Source: Gemmobacter aquatilis
GTDB lineage: Bacteria > Pseudomonadota > Alphaproteobacteria > Rhodobacterales > Rhodobacteraceae
Direction of reading: 5' to 3'
Length of the DNA: 64,000 nt
Assembly: GCF_900110025.1 (NCBI RefSeq)
Contig: NZ_FOCE01000004.1
Location: 186,001-250,000 of the forward strand
The notes beneath the pieces are model-generated. The model was not told where the DNA came from. It saw only the letters and a list, made by a program, of their open reading frames with translations, and did no database searches. Every line of letters starts with the position of its first letter. The first letter of the stretch is position 1. Shown here one piece after another: positions 1-8,534 of this stretch. The position numbers and the translations under genes were made by a program.

Positions 1-95
1 CCTCTCCGGTCACGGTCGCGGGGGCGGCTGTGCTTGATGCCGGACCCCGGCACTGTCACATTCCCTCTTCGCCTGCGTCGCCGCAGGAACCAGCT
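1..95 (-). promoter_or_regulatory. Cobalamin (B12) riboswitch, 5' part, cut by the window edge
   Basis: Read on the minus strand this stretch carries the signature blocks of the AdoCbl riboswitch in order: a GGTTCC-stem, AGAGGGAA (opposite 61-68), a GC-rich hairpin, then GCCGCCCCCGCGACCGTGA (opposite 8-26), close to the family consensus GC-GCCCCCGCAACTGT. The 3' end and the regulated gene lie left of the window, on the minus strand, so it points away from cobO. It probably controls another B12 synthesis or uptake gene divergent from the cob genes seen here. The call rests on reading conserved blocks, not on a covariance-model score. Confidence 0.8.
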
Positions 96-262
96 TTGCC
101 AGCCTTGTGCCAGATCCGGGGGGCGTGTCAAGGACGCTGCGCGCCGCTCCGTCCTTGACATGCGACATCGCGGGACGGGCTGACGCAAGCGGGCATCGGC
201 GGGTCGTGTTGCGGCTTTCCGCGCGGCGGGCACTGGTCTAAGCAGGGGGAAAGGAGACCGCG

Positions 263-907
263 ATGACCGATGCCGCCCCGCCTGTCAGCCCGCCCGCCGA
301 TGCTGGGGATCTGGCCCGCCATGCCGTGAAAATGGCCAAGAAAAAGGCCGCGCGTGACAGGATCATGGCGACGAAAGCGGGCGAAAAAGGGCTGGTGATC
401 GTGCATACCGGGCCGGGCAAGGGCAAAAGCTCCTCCGGCTTTGGGATGATTCTGCGCTGCATCGCCCACGGGATGCCCTGCGCCGTGGTGCAGTTCATCA
501 AGGGTGCCTGGGACACCGGCGAACGGCGGTTGATCGAAGGGCATTTCAGCGACCTGTGCCAGTTTCACGCGATGGGCGAGGGCTTCACCTGGGAAACGCA
601 AGACCGCGCCCGCGACATCGACATGGCGCGCAAGGGCTGGGAGAAGGCGAAAGAACTGATCCGCGACCCCGACATCCGCTTCGTGCTGCTGGATGAGATC
701 AACATCGCGCTGCGCTATGACTATCTGGATGTGGCCGAGGTGGTGGCCTTCCTGCGCGACGAGAAACCCCCGATGACCCATGTCTGCCTGACCGGGCGGA
801 ACGCCAAGGATACACTGATCGAACTGGCCGATCTGGTGACCGAGATGACGCTGGTGAAGCACCCGTTCCGGTCGGGCATCAAGGGACAGAAGGGTGTCGA
901 GTTCTGA
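263..907 (+). CDS. cobO: Cob(I)yrinic acid a,c-diamide adenosyltransferase (CobO/BtuR type)
   Basis: 214 aa. The enzyme transfers the adenosyl group of ATP to the cobalt of cobyrinic acid diamide in cobalamin synthesis and acts in the cytoplasm. The Walker-A-like loop GPGKGKSSSGFG lies near residues 50-61, preceded by the basic RAARDRIMATKAGEKG segment typical of CobO; the aromatic motif GEGFTWETQDRARD and LLDEINIALRYDYL also fit. Length matches the family (about 200 aa). ATG 263 is preceded by an AAAGGAGA ribosome-binding site. It is followed by cobQ and cobW on the same strand and lies divergent from the riboswitch at the left edge. Confidence 0.96.
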   Translation: MTDAAPPVSPPADAGDLARHAVKMAKKKAARDRIMATKAGEKGLVIVHTGPGKGKSSSGFGMILRCIAHGMPCAVVQFIKGAWDTGERRLIEGHFSDLCQFHAMGEGFTWETQDRARDIDMARKGWEKAKELIRDPDIRFVLLDEINIALRYDYLDVAEVVAFLRDEKPPMTHVCLTGRNAKDTLIELADLVTEMTLVKHPFRSGIKGQKGVEF

Positions 908-920
908 GCGGGGCGGCTGA

Positions 921-971
921 CCCCGGGGGCTTTGCCCCCGGACCCCCAGGATATTTGGACCAAGATGAAAG
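921..971 (+). repeat. Family A intergenic hairpin element, copy 1
   Basis: GGGGGC-TTT-GCCCCC hairpin followed by GGACCCCCAGGATATTTGG and a CCAAGATGAAAG tail, 13 bases after the cobO stop codon. The same arrangement recurs at 1106, 28061, 32805, 39111, 43834 and 43918 in this window. The hairpin may act as a terminator, although no clean T-run follows the stem directly. Confidence 0.75.
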
Positions 972-1105
972 TAACCGAATGTTAATCGAATCGGGCCAAT
1001 GTTATCTGGCGGTACAGGGAGGGATCCCGATGACCGCCCAAGGTGAAAGCGCCGCGTCTTCCCTGCGAAAGCGGCCGGAGATGCGGCGCCCATGCCGTGG
1101 TCTGG

Positions 1106-1171
1106 CTTTCATCTTGGCGAAAAATATCCTGGGGGTGAGGCCCGCAGGGCCGAGGGGGCAAAGCCCCCTTC
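1106..1171 (-). repeat. Family A intergenic hairpin element, copy 2 (inverted)
   Basis: Read on the minus strand: GGGGGCTTTGCCCCC, a second GC stem, CACCCCCAGGATATTTTTCG, then CCAAGATGAAAG. It faces copy 1 across about 130 bp and ends 19 bases before the cobQ start, so cobQ may sit behind a strong stem-loop. Nothing gene-like was seen between the two copies. Confidence 0.7.
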
Positions 1172-1190
1172 CTTTCGCGGGAAGGCGCCC

Positions 1191-2636
1191 ATGACGGCGC
1201 TGATGATCCAGGGTGCCGGGTCCAATGTCGGCAAGTCGCTGCTGGTGGCCGGGCTTTGCCGCGCGGCGCGGCGGCGCGGGCTGTCAGTGGCGCCGTTCAA
1301 GCCGCAGAACATGTCGAACAACGCCGCCGTCACGGCAGACGGGGGCGAGATCGGGCGGGCGCAGGCCTTGCAGGCGCTGGCCTGCGGGCTGGAGCCGGTG
1401 ACCGACATGAACCCGGTGCTGCTGAAACCCGAGACCGACATGGGCGCGCAGGTTATCGTGCAGGGGCGGCGCATCGCCACGGTGCGGGCACGGGATTATA
1501 CGGATCTGAAGCCGCGGCTGATGGCCCCGGTGCTGGAAAGCTTCGGGCGGTTGAAAGCGGCACATGATCTGGTGATCGTCGAAGGCGCAGGCTCGCCCGC
1601 CGAGGTCAATCTGCGGGCGCGCGACATTGCCAATATGGGCTTTGCGCGGGCGGCGGATGTGCCGGTGATCCTAGCAGGCGACATCGACCGGGGCGGGGTG
1701 ATCGCGCAGATGGTGGGCACGCAGGCGGTGCTGGACCCGGATGATGCGGCGATGATCGAAGGCTTCCTGATCAACAAGTTCCGCGGTGATGTGCGGCTGT
1801 TCGACGATGGCTATCGGCTGATCGCCGCGCGCACCGGCTGGCGCGGTTTCGGCGTGCTGCCGTTCTTTGCCGATGCCGCGAGATTGCCGGCCGAGGATGC
1901 GCTGGATCTGCCGAAGGGTGGCGGGGCCGGGGGCTTCAAGGTGGCTTGTCTGGCCTTTTCGCGCATCGCCAATTTCGATGATCTCGATCCGCTGTCGCAG
2001 GAACCCGGCGTCGCGCTGCGGATGATCCAGCCGGGGCAGGCGATCCCGGGCGATACCGATCTGGTGATCCTGCCCGGATCGAAATCCACCCGCGGCGATC
2101 TGGCTTTTCTGCGGGCGCAGGGCTGGGACATCGACCTTCAGGCCCATGTGCGGCGCGGCGGGCATGTGCTGGGCATCTGCGGCGGCTATCAGATGCTGGG
2201 CCATGTGGTGCGCGACCCTGACGGGATCGAGGGGGCCGCGGGCGAGACGCCGGGCCTTTGCCTGCTGGATGTGGACACGGTGATGACACCCGACAAGCGC
2301 CTGACCCGGGTTGCGGCCACCCATGCGGCCTCGGGCCTGCGCGTTGACGGATACGAGATCCATATCGGCGCGACCTCCGGCCCCGCCCGCGCCCGGCCCT
2401 TCGCCTTTGTCGAGGGGCAGCCGGAAGGCGCGGTGTCCACCGATGGGCGGATCACCGGCAGCTATCTGCACGGGCTGTTTGGCGCCGATGCCTTCCGCGC
2501 GGCCTTTCTGCGCGGCATGGGCTCCACCAGCGGGGCCACCCGCTATGGCGCCACGGTCGAGGCGACGCTGGATGCGCTGGCCGATCACATGGAGGCGCAT
2601 CTCGATGTGCCGGGCCTTCTGGCCCTTGCGCGCTGA
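1191..2636 (+). CDS. cobQ: Cobyric acid synthase (CobQ)
   Basis: 481 aa from ATG 1191. An in-frame upstream ATG (1092) would add 33 residues encoded by the repeat element, so the later start is chosen. The protein amidates four side chains of adenosylcobyrinic diamide using glutamine and ATP. The N-terminal dethiobiotin-synthetase-like domain opens with [20 protein letters not shown] (P-loop) and contains KPQNMSNNA; the C-terminal class I glutamine amidotransferase domain has [12 protein letters not shown] with the nucleophile Cys and a late catalytic His in GSYLHGLFG. Length fits the family (about 480-490 aa). Same strand as cobO and cobW. Confidence 0.97.
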   Translation: MTALMIQGAGSNVGKSLLVAGLCRAARRRGLSVAPFKPQNMSNNAAVTADGGEIGRAQALQALACGLEPVTDMNPVLLKPETDMGAQVIVQGRRIATVRARDYTDLKPRLMAPVLESFGRLKAAHDLVIVEGAGSPAEVNLRARDIANMGFARAADVPVILAGDIDRGGVIAQMVGTQAVLDPDDAAMIEGFLINKFRGDVRLFDDGYRLIAARTGWRGFGVLPFFADAARLPAEDALDLPKGGGAGGFKVACLAFSRIANFDDLDPLSQEPGVALRMIQPGQAIPGDTDLVILPGSKSTRGDLAFLRAQGWDIDLQAHVRRGGHVLGICGGYQMLGHVVRDPDGIEGAAGETPGLCLLDVDTVMTPDKRLTRVAATHAASGLRVDGYEIHIGATSGPARARPFAFVEGQPEGAVSTDGRITGSYLHGLFGADAFRAAFLRGMGSTSGATRYGATVEATLDALADHMEAHLDVPGLLALAR

Positions 2637-2694
2637 GCTTGCCCTTTCGTCCTTGTCCCCATACCCCTGTGGCGCCAGCCAAGCGGAGATCCCG

Positions 2695-3711
2695 ATGACC
2701 GAACGCATTCCCGTCACCATCCTCACCGGCTTTCTCGGTGCGGGCAAGACCACCCTGCTGAACCGGCTGATGGCCACCCCGGGCTTTGGCGACACGGCGG
2801 TGATCGTCAACGAATTCGGCAGCGTCGATGTGGATGGCGGGCTGATGGAAAGCGTGGGGGATCGTGCCTTTGCCGCCTCGACCGGCTGTCTGTGCTGCAC
2901 GGTGTCGGGCGATGTGCGCCTGACGCTGCTGCGGCTGAAGGAGGAGGCGGAAACCGGCAAGGGCCCGCGCTTTTCCCGCGTGGTGATCGAGACGACCGGC
3001 CTCGCCGATCCGGCGCCGGTGATGCAAACCTTCATGGCCAATGACCTGATGCTGGAACACTTCGTGCTGAACGGCGTGGTGACCGTGGTTGATGCCGCCA
3101 ATGCGCAGGAAACGCTGGACCGCTATGACGAGGCGCGGCGGCAGGTGGGCGTGGCCGATCTGCTGGTGGTTAGCAAGGCCGATCTGGCCGATCCCGCGCC
3201 GGTGCTGGCCGATCTGGCAGGCCTTGCCCCCAATGCCGAAGTGCTGCTGGCCGCCGATCTGACGCCAGAGCGGCTGTTCTCGATTGCCGCCTATGATGTG
3301 GCGGGCAAGCCGCCGGTGGTGGCCGAATGGCTGCGCTTTGCCGCGATGGGCCATGGGCACCACCATCACAGCGCCAACCATCATGGCAATGTCACCGCCT
3401 ATTGCTTCATGGCCGATGCGCCCTTGGAGGCGCGGGTGATGGAAATGGCGATTGGCGTGCTGCAACAGACCTATGGGCCGGATCTTCTGCGCCTGAAAGG
3501 CTTGGTGGAGCTGGAGGAATGGCCGGGCCGCCCCACCGTGTTCCACGCGGTGCAGTTCATCCAAAGCCCGCCGCGCACCCTGCCAAGCTGGCCCGAGGGG
3601 ATGGAAGGCTCGCGGCTGGTGGTGATCGTCGCGGGGCCGGGGCGCAATCAGGTGCCGCCGATGATGGCCTCTTTCCTGCCGGAAATGCGGCAGGTCGGGC
3701 AGGGCTGGTAA
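2695..3711 (+). CDS. cobW: CobW/COG0523 family metal-handling GTPase
   Basis: 338 aa. COG0523 GTPases are metallochaperone-like; CobW proteins are associated with cobalt delivery in aerobic B12 synthesis. GTP-binding motifs are ILTGFLGAGKTTLLN (Walker A, residues about 7-21), ETTGLADPAPV and VVSKADLAD (NKxD-like). The metal-binding CxCC motif is in STGCLCCTVSGDV, and a His-rich linker GHGHHHHSANHH lies between the GTPase and C-terminal CobW_C domains. ATG 2695 begins 58 bp after cobQ. Its position after cobO-cobQ favours a cobalt role, but a zinc or iron COG0523 member cannot be excluded from sequence alone. Confidence 0.9.
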   Translation: MTERIPVTILTGFLGAGKTTLLNRLMATPGFGDTAVIVNEFGSVDVDGGLMESVGDRAFAASTGCLCCTVSGDVRLTLLRLKEEAETGKGPRFSRVVIETTGLADPAPVMQTFMANDLMLEHFVLNGVVTVVDAANAQETLDRYDEARRQVGVADLLVVSKADLADPAPVLADLAGLAPNAEVLLAADLTPERLFSIAAYDVAGKPPVVAEWLRFAAMGHGHHHHSANHHGNVTAYCFMADAPLEARVMEMAIGVLQQTYGPDLLRLKGLVELEEWPGRPTVFHAVQFIQSPPRTLPSWPEGMEGSRLVVIVAGPGRNQVPPMMASFLPEMRQVGQGW

Positions 3712-3766
3712 GCCACGCCGCGCGGTCTGCGCGGCATTTGTCATTTTCCGGGGTGAGGATTGGCAG

Positions 3767-3789
3767 GCGGGCTTTCGGGCCCGCTTTTT
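3767..3789 (+). terminator. Rho-independent terminator after the cob genes
   Basis: GCGGGC stem, TTTCGG loop, GCCCGC stem, followed at once by TTTTT, 55 bp after the cobW stop. It separates the cob genes from the polyol operon promoter region. Confidence 0.8.
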
Positions 3790-3900
3790 GCTGTGGGAAG
3801 GGGATTCCTGCGGGCCGGATCTGCGCGCCGGAATGCGACCCTTGGCGCGGCATTAATCTTCGACCAAAGTATGATCTTTTGAAAATAGTAATTGCCATAT

Positions 3901-3919
3901 GTAAAGCAATCTGCTTCAC
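3901..3919. promoter_or_regulatory. Candidate operator upstream of the polyol operon
   Basis: Near-perfect inverted repeat GTAAAGCA-ATC-TGCTTCAC (7 of 8 positions paired), 33 bp before the first gene at 3953 and within a locally AT-rich tract (about 3850-3920) that stands out from the GC-rich surroundings and is the likely promoter. Size and dyad symmetry suit a SorC/DeoR-type regulator such as the one encoded at the operon's end (12348-13295). Confidence 0.5.
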
Positions 3920-3952
3920 CTTGGATCAACGCCCCCGAGAGTTCAGATCAAG

Positions 3953-5644
3953 ATGCCCCTGCCCAGCGATCAGACCCCCAGCCAGACAGCCCGCGACGCG
4001 GCATGGGCGCGGCTTGCGCTTTTGCCCGAACCCGAGGTGGTGATCCTTGGCGGCGGGGTGAACGGTGCGGGCACGCTGCGCGATCTGGCGTTGAATGGCG
4101 TCTCGGCCGTGCTGCTGGATACCGGCGATTTCTGCGGCGGGGCCAGCGGCGCCTCCAGCCGGATGGCACATGGGGGCCTGCGCTATCTGGAAGGGCGCGA
4201 GTTCCGGCTGGTGGCCGAGGCGGCGCGCGAACGCAATCTGCTGCTGCATCAGGCGCCGCATCTGGTGCGCCCGCTGGAAATCGTCGTGCCGCTGACCGCG
4301 CTGCTGGCGGGCTTTCCGCAGGCGGTGCTGCGCTTTCTTGGCCTGTCGCGGCGCCCCGGACCGTTGAGCCTTGCGGCGCTGACCGGGGCGCTGGTGCTGT
4401 ATGAACGCTTCGGCGCGGTGCGCCGCGCGCTGCCCCGCCACACGACCCGCCTGCGCCGCGTTGGTTTTCCGCGTGGCCTTGGCGCCGCGACGCGGGCCGT
4501 GGTCAGCTATTACGACGGCCAGATCCTTAGCCCCGAGGCGCTGGTGCTGGAAATGCTGGACGAGGCGGCGGCGCAGCCGGGCGTCGTGGCGCTGAACCAT
4601 GTTGGCTGGGAAACCGACGGCACGGGTGCCTTCACTGTGCGCAACAGCCTGACGGGGCAAACTGCCGTGCTGCGGCCCCGGCTGGTGGTCAATGCGGCGG
4701 GGGCAGCGGTGGATGCGGTGAATGCGCGGCTGGGCCTGACCACGGCGCTGATCCGCGGGGTGAAAGGTGCGCATCTGGTATTGCGCCACCCGCAGCTGCT
4801 GGCGCGCATGGCCGGGCGGGCCTTCTATTTTGACGATGGCACCGGGCGGATGGTGATCTGCCTGCCGGTCGAAGACACGATCCTGATGGGCACCACCGAG
4901 GTGGAGACACGCGACCCCGACGACAAGGCGGTTGCGGCGGTTGAGGTCGATTATCTGCTGGCCGCGCTGGGCCGTCTGTTCGGCGACATAGCGGTGGGGC
5001 GCGCGCATCTGGTGGCGGTGACCACCGGCATCCGCCCCCTGCAGGCGGGCGGCGGCGGGTCGGCCACCAGCGCCGCGCGCGATCACGCGCTGGAGGAACA
5101 TCGGGCGGGCCCCCTGCCGGTGCTGTCGCTGGTGGGGGGCAAGTGGACGACGTTCCGCTCGTTCTCGGAACAGGCGGCGGATCGGGTTCTGGCACTGCTG
5201 GGCCGGGCGCGGCGGGTGTCTACGCTGGAGCGCGCCTATCCCGGCGCGGCGCCGGTCGATGCGGCGGCGCTGGCGGCGCAGACCGGGCTGACCCCCGCGC
5301 GGATTGCTGCGCTGATCGCCCGCTATGGCGCGCTGGCGGTGCCGGTGGCGGCGCATTGCGCGGTGGGGCCGGACCGGATGCTGGCCGGGCAAACAGCCTG
5401 GTCGTGGCGCGAGGCGGATTGGCTGATCCGGGCGCGGATGGCCTGCGCGCTGGAAGATCTGGTGCTGCGGCGCACCCGGCTGGTGGCCAGCGGCACGCTG
5501 AGCCGCGCCACGCTGGAGGATCTGGCCACCTGTCTGGCGGCGGCGCTGGGCCGGGATGCCGATTGGGCGGCGGCAGAAGTGGCACGCGCGGCGGCGGATC
5601 CGCGCATTCTGGGCTGTGTGACCGTCAGCGGAGACAAGCCATGA
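3953..5644 (+). CDS. GlpD-like FAD-dependent polyol-phosphate dehydrogenase
   Basis: 563 aa. Homologous to aerobic glycerol-3-phosphate dehydrogenase (GlpD) and to EryB-type polyol-phosphate dehydrogenases, which oxidise a phosphorylated polyol at the membrane and pass electrons to quinone. The FAD Rossmann motif VVILGGGVNGAG is at residues about 29-40 and the GlpD hallmark SSRMAHGGLRYLEG at 69-82; the DAO domain is followed by a GlpD-type C-terminal domain. First gene of the operon; its stop overlaps the kinase start (ATGA). Being next to a kinase, a sugar ABC transporter, an aldolase-like protein and a SorC regulator, it more likely acts on a C4-C5 polyol phosphate than on glycerol-3-phosphate. 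The exact substrate is not visible. Confidence 0.85.
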   Translation: MPLPSDQTPSQTARDAAWARLALLPEPEVVILGGGVNGAGTLRDLALNGVSAVLLDTGDFCGGASGASSRMAHGGLRYLEGREFRLVAEAARERNLLLHQAPHLVRPLEIVVPLTALLAGFPQAVLRFLGLSRRPGPLSLAALTGALVLYERFGAVRRALPRHTTRLRRVGFPRGLGAATRAVVSYYDGQILSPEALVLEMLDEAAAQPGVVALNHVGWETDGTGAFTVRNSLTGQTAVLRPRLVVNAAGAAVDAVNARLGLTTALIRGVKGAHLVLRHPQLLARMAGRAFYFDDGTGRMVICLPVEDTILMGTTEVETRDPDDKAVAAVEVDYLLAALGRLFGDIAVGRAHLVAVTTGIRPLQAGGGGSATSAARDHALEEHRAGPLPVLSLVGGKWTTFRSFSEQAADRVLALLGRARRVSTLERAYPGAAPVDAAALAAQTGLTPARIAALIARYGALAVPVAAHCAVGPDRMLAGQTAWSWREADWLIRARMACALEDLVLRRTRLVASGTLSRATLEDLATCLAAALGRDADWAAAEVARAAADPRILGCVTVSGDKP

Positions 5645-7131
5645 CCCGCACCGACGCCCCTCTCGTTCTGGCGCTGGATGCCGGTGGCACGGCGGTGAAA
5701 GTGGCGCTGATCGACGCCGAGGGCCGCATCCATGCGGACCGCGCGGTCGAGGTTGCCACGCTGCACCACCCCGATGGCCGGGTGGAGCGTGACCCCGAGG
5801 CGTTCTGGCAGGCCTGTGCCCGGGCGATCCGGGCGCTGGTGGCCGATCTGGCGCCGGGGCGGTTGCGGGCGATCGGGCTGACCGGCTTTGGCAATGGCGT
5901 GTTTCTGGTGGATGCGGCGGGGCGGGGCACCCGGCCCGGCATCGTCTCGGTCGATCACCGGGCGCAGCCGCTGGTGGATCGGCTGGCGGCCGAGGGGCGG
6001 CTGGCCGCCCTGTCGGCGCTGAACGGGCATCGCATCTGGGGTGGCCAGACGGTGATGCAGATCGTGGCTCTGGCGGAACAGGAGCCCGAGGTCTGGGCGC
6101 GCAGCCGCTGGGCTTTGGCCTGCAAGGATTTCATCCGCCTGCGCTTGACCGGCGTCGCGCTGACCGACCCGACCGATGCCAGCGGCGGCGGGCTGATGGA
6201 TCTGGCAGCGGGGGGCTATGCGCAGGCGCTGTTCGATGCGCTGGGCCAGCCCAACCTCACCGACAAGCTGCCGCCCATCGTTGAAAATTCGGCGATTGCC
6301 GGGCGGATCTCGCCGCAGGCGGCGGCGGAGACCGGCCTGCCCGAAGGGCTGCCGGTGGCGGGCGGCATGATGGATGTTGCCGCCTGTGCGCTGGGGGCGG
6401 GGGTCACCGATGGCACCAGCCTCGTGATGATCGCCGGAACCTGGGCGATCAACGGGATGGAGGTTTCGGGCACCGAACCCGGCCAGCCGCCGATCCTGAA
6501 CATGCTGCACCGCGACCGCGCGGCGCGGCTGGTGGCCGAAGGCAGCCCCTCGTCGGCGGCCAATCTGGGCTGGTATCTGGAGCGGGTGCTGAGCCGCCGC
6601 CTGACCCCCGCCGAGGCGACCGCACGCCTGGCCGACAGCCCGGTGCAGGCACGGCGCTGCCAGTTCCTGCCCTATGTCCACGGGCCGAAACCCCGGCAGG
6701 GGGCATTCATTGGCCTGACCGCCACGGATGACGAGGCGAGCCTGATCCGCGCGATCTGCGAAGGCGTGGCCTTCCAGCACCGCCGCCATGCCGAGGAAAT
6801 CCTGCCCCATGCGGGTGGCCACTGGCCCGACACGATTCGCCTTGCCGGGGGGGCGGCCCGTTCTGCCCCCTGGGCGCAGATCTTCGCCGATATCTGCCAG
6901 CGCCCGGTCGAGGTGGTGGAGGCCGAAGAGGTGGGCGCCCTGGGCGTGGCGATCTGCGCCGCTGTCGCAGGCGGTCTGCATCCCGATCTGACCACGGCGG
7001 CCCGCGCGATGAGCCGCATCCGCCGCCGTCTGGCGCCGAACCCCGAACACGCGGGCTTCTACGACGCCCGCTATCACGAATTCCTCCGGCTGGACCGGGG
7101 AATGATGGCCCTGCTTGCCGGGCAGCCCTGA
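5641..7131 (+). CDS. FGGY-family carbohydrate/polyol kinase
   Basis: 496 aa, close to the usual 480-520 aa for FGGY kinases. The ATG at 5641 overlaps the preceding stop by 4 bp, showing translational coupling, and starts exactly at the conserved first strand LVLALDAGGTAVKVALID (phosphate-1 motif). The second domain carries the GGMMDVAACALGAG motif with the catalytic-base Asp, IAGTWAINGM, and the adenosine-binding RLAGGAARSAPWAQIFADI. The NGHRIWGGQTV segment is reminiscent of L-xylulose/erythritol-type kinases rather than glycerol kinase, but that is a weak impression. Probably phosphorylates the imported polyol before oxidation by the upstream dehydrogenase. Confidence 0.88.
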   Translation: MTRTDAPLVLALDAGGTAVKVALIDAEGRIHADRAVEVATLHHPDGRVERDPEAFWQACARAIRALVADLAPGRLRAIGLTGFGNGVFLVDAAGRGTRPGIVSVDHRAQPLVDRLAAEGRLAALSALNGHRIWGGQTVMQIVALAEQEPEVWARSRWALACKDFIRLRLTGVALTDPTDASGGGLMDLAAGGYAQALFDALGQPNLTDKLPPIVENSAIAGRISPQAAAETGLPEGLPVAGGMMDVAACALGAGVTDGTSLVMIAGTWAINGMEVSGTEPGQPPILNMLHRDRAARLVAEGSPSSAANLGWYLERVLSRRLTPAEATARLADSPVQARRCQFLPYVHGPKPRQGAFIGLTATDDEASLIRAICEGVAFQHRRHAEEILPHAGGHWPDTIRLAGGAARSAPWAQIFADICQRPVEVVEAEEVGALGVAICAAVAGGLHPDLTTAARAMSRIRRRLAPNPEHAGFYDARYHEFLRLDRGMMALLAGQP

Positions 7132-7192
7132 GGGGCTGCCGGGGGGATACAGGCGGCAGGCCCGCAACGGAACGACCAAAGGGAGAGAGACA

Positions 7193-8473
7193 ATGACACT
7201 GAAGAAAGTTCTGCTGGGCACCGCCTGCCTGACGCTTCTGCCATTTGCCGCCGCGGCGGGAGATCTGGCCAGTTGCAAGGGCAAGCTGCCGCAGCTCAAC
7301 GTGATCGGGCAGGGGATGCCCGCCGTCACCGCGCTGGATGCCCATCTGGCCGAATTCAACGCCAAATGGGGCACCGAGGTGAAGGTGTCGCTGCTGGGCG
7401 AGAACGAGCGGCGCGCGAAAGCGCGGCTTGATGCCTCGACCGGGGCGGGGGCCTATCAGGTGATGTATATCGACGAGGCGAACCTCGCCGAATATGTGAC
7501 GGCGGGCTGGGTCTATCCACTGGCCGATGTGGTGCCTGCCGATTATGACATCGCCGATTTCCGGGTGGATCTGTCGAATGTCGCCTCGTCCGGCGGGGTG
7601 CAATATTTCGCGCCCTTCGTCGGTGGCGGCGATGTGATGATGTATCGCAAGGATATTCTGGAGGCCAAGGGCCTGCCGGTGCCCAAGACGCTGGACGAGC
7701 TGGTGGCCAGCATCAAGGCGGTGAACGATCCGGCGAACAAGCTTTACGGCTGGTCGGCGCGCGGGCAGCGCGGCTCGGGGATGAACGTCTGGCGCTGGAC
7801 GCCGTTCTTCCGCGCCATGGGCGGCGAATGGCTGGACGGCGATGTGCCCGTGTTCAACTCCGAAGCCGCCGTCAAGGCGACCGAGCTTTATATCGACCTG
7901 ATGAAGAACGCCCCGCCCGGTGTCGGCACCTTCAACTGGTCGGATTCGGTGGAGGCGTTCCGCGGCGGTCAGGTGGCCTTCCTGATCGAAAGCGACGTGT
8001 TCGGCCCGTGGATGGAAGACCCGGAAAAATCGCAGGTTGCGGGCAAGGTGGGCTATGCCCCGCCGCCGGAGCCGCTGCCTTCCGCCGGTTGGGCGCATGG
8101 CTGGGCGGTATCCACCGTCGGCGCCAAGGAGGATTGCGCCAAGACCATCGCGGGCGATTTCGTCGGCTGGGCCACCTCGAAAGAGATGGAGCAGCAGCGG
8201 CTGGCGGCGGGCATCGCCTCGGATATCGGGCGGGTCAGCACGCTGCAAAGCGAGGCCTACCGCAAGGCCGTGCCGCAGGAATATATCGACGCGCTGCTCG
8301 CCACCGGCCCCAAGACCAACCTGTTGATCATGGCCAACCCGGCCTGGCCGGAAATCGGCGATACGCTGGGTCTGGCGCTGGAAGAGCTGTTCACCGGCAC
8401 GCGCGACGATGTGCAAGGCGCGCTGGATGAAGCGGTGTTTGCCGCCGAAGACAGCCTGTCGCGCGTGAAGTGA
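7193..8473 (+). CDS. Sugar/polyol ABC transporter, periplasmic substrate-binding protein
   Basis: 426 aa, family 1 (UgpB/MalE-like) extracellular binding protein. Signal peptide MTLKKVLLGTACLTLLPFAAAAG has cleavage near residue 22. ATG 7193 is preceded by GGGAGAGAGA; an earlier in-frame start would precede the signal peptide and is unlikely. The body contains the typical ANLAEYVTAGWVYPLADV and MMYRKDILEAKGLPVPKTLDEL segments. It would deliver the substrate to the two permeases encoded downstream. A strong stem-loop follows the stop. Confidence 0.9.
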   Translation: MTLKKVLLGTACLTLLPFAAAAGDLASCKGKLPQLNVIGQGMPAVTALDAHLAEFNAKWGTEVKVSLLGENERRAKARLDASTGAGAYQVMYIDEANLAEYVTAGWVYPLADVVPADYDIADFRVDLSNVASSGGVQYFAPFVGGGDVMMYRKDILEAKGLPVPKTLDELVASIKAVNDPANKLYGWSARGQRGSGMNVWRWTPFFRAMGGEWLDGDVPVFNSEAAVKATELYIDLMKNAPPGVGTFNWSDSVEAFRGGQVAFLIESDVFGPWMEDPEKSQVAGKVGYAPPPEPLPSAGWAHGWAVSTVGAKEDCAKTIAGDFVGWATSKEMEQQRLAAGIASDIGRVSTLQSEAYRKAVPQEYIDALLATGPKTNLLIMANPAWPEIGDTLGLALEELFTGTRDDVQGALDEAVFAAEDSLSRVK

Positions 8474-8474
8474 C

Positions 8475-8510
8475 GGCCCCGCCCGGTCCTGTGGCCTCCC
8501 CCACGGGGCC
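8475..8510 (+). promoter_or_regulatory. Intercistronic stem-loop after the binding-protein gene
   Basis: GGCCCCG (8475-8481) pairs perfectly with CGGGGCC (8504-8510), followed by GGGCTTTTCC. A stem-loop between the binding-protein and permease genes is a common way to keep binding-protein mRNA more abundant than permease mRNA. A comparable hairpin sits at the same place in the smo operon (57578-57604). Confidence 0.6.
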
Positions 8511-8534
8511 GGGCTTTTCCCGAAAGGTTTTCGC

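Noticed and set aside
1092-1190. 33-residue N-terminal extension of CobQ
   Set aside because: It is encoded by the repeat element and resembles no CobQ; ATG 1191 starts exactly at the conserved N-terminus.
3355-3390. His-rich stretch in CobW as a foreign tag or cloning artefact
   Set aside because: Histidine-rich linkers are usual in COG0523 metallochaperone GTPases.
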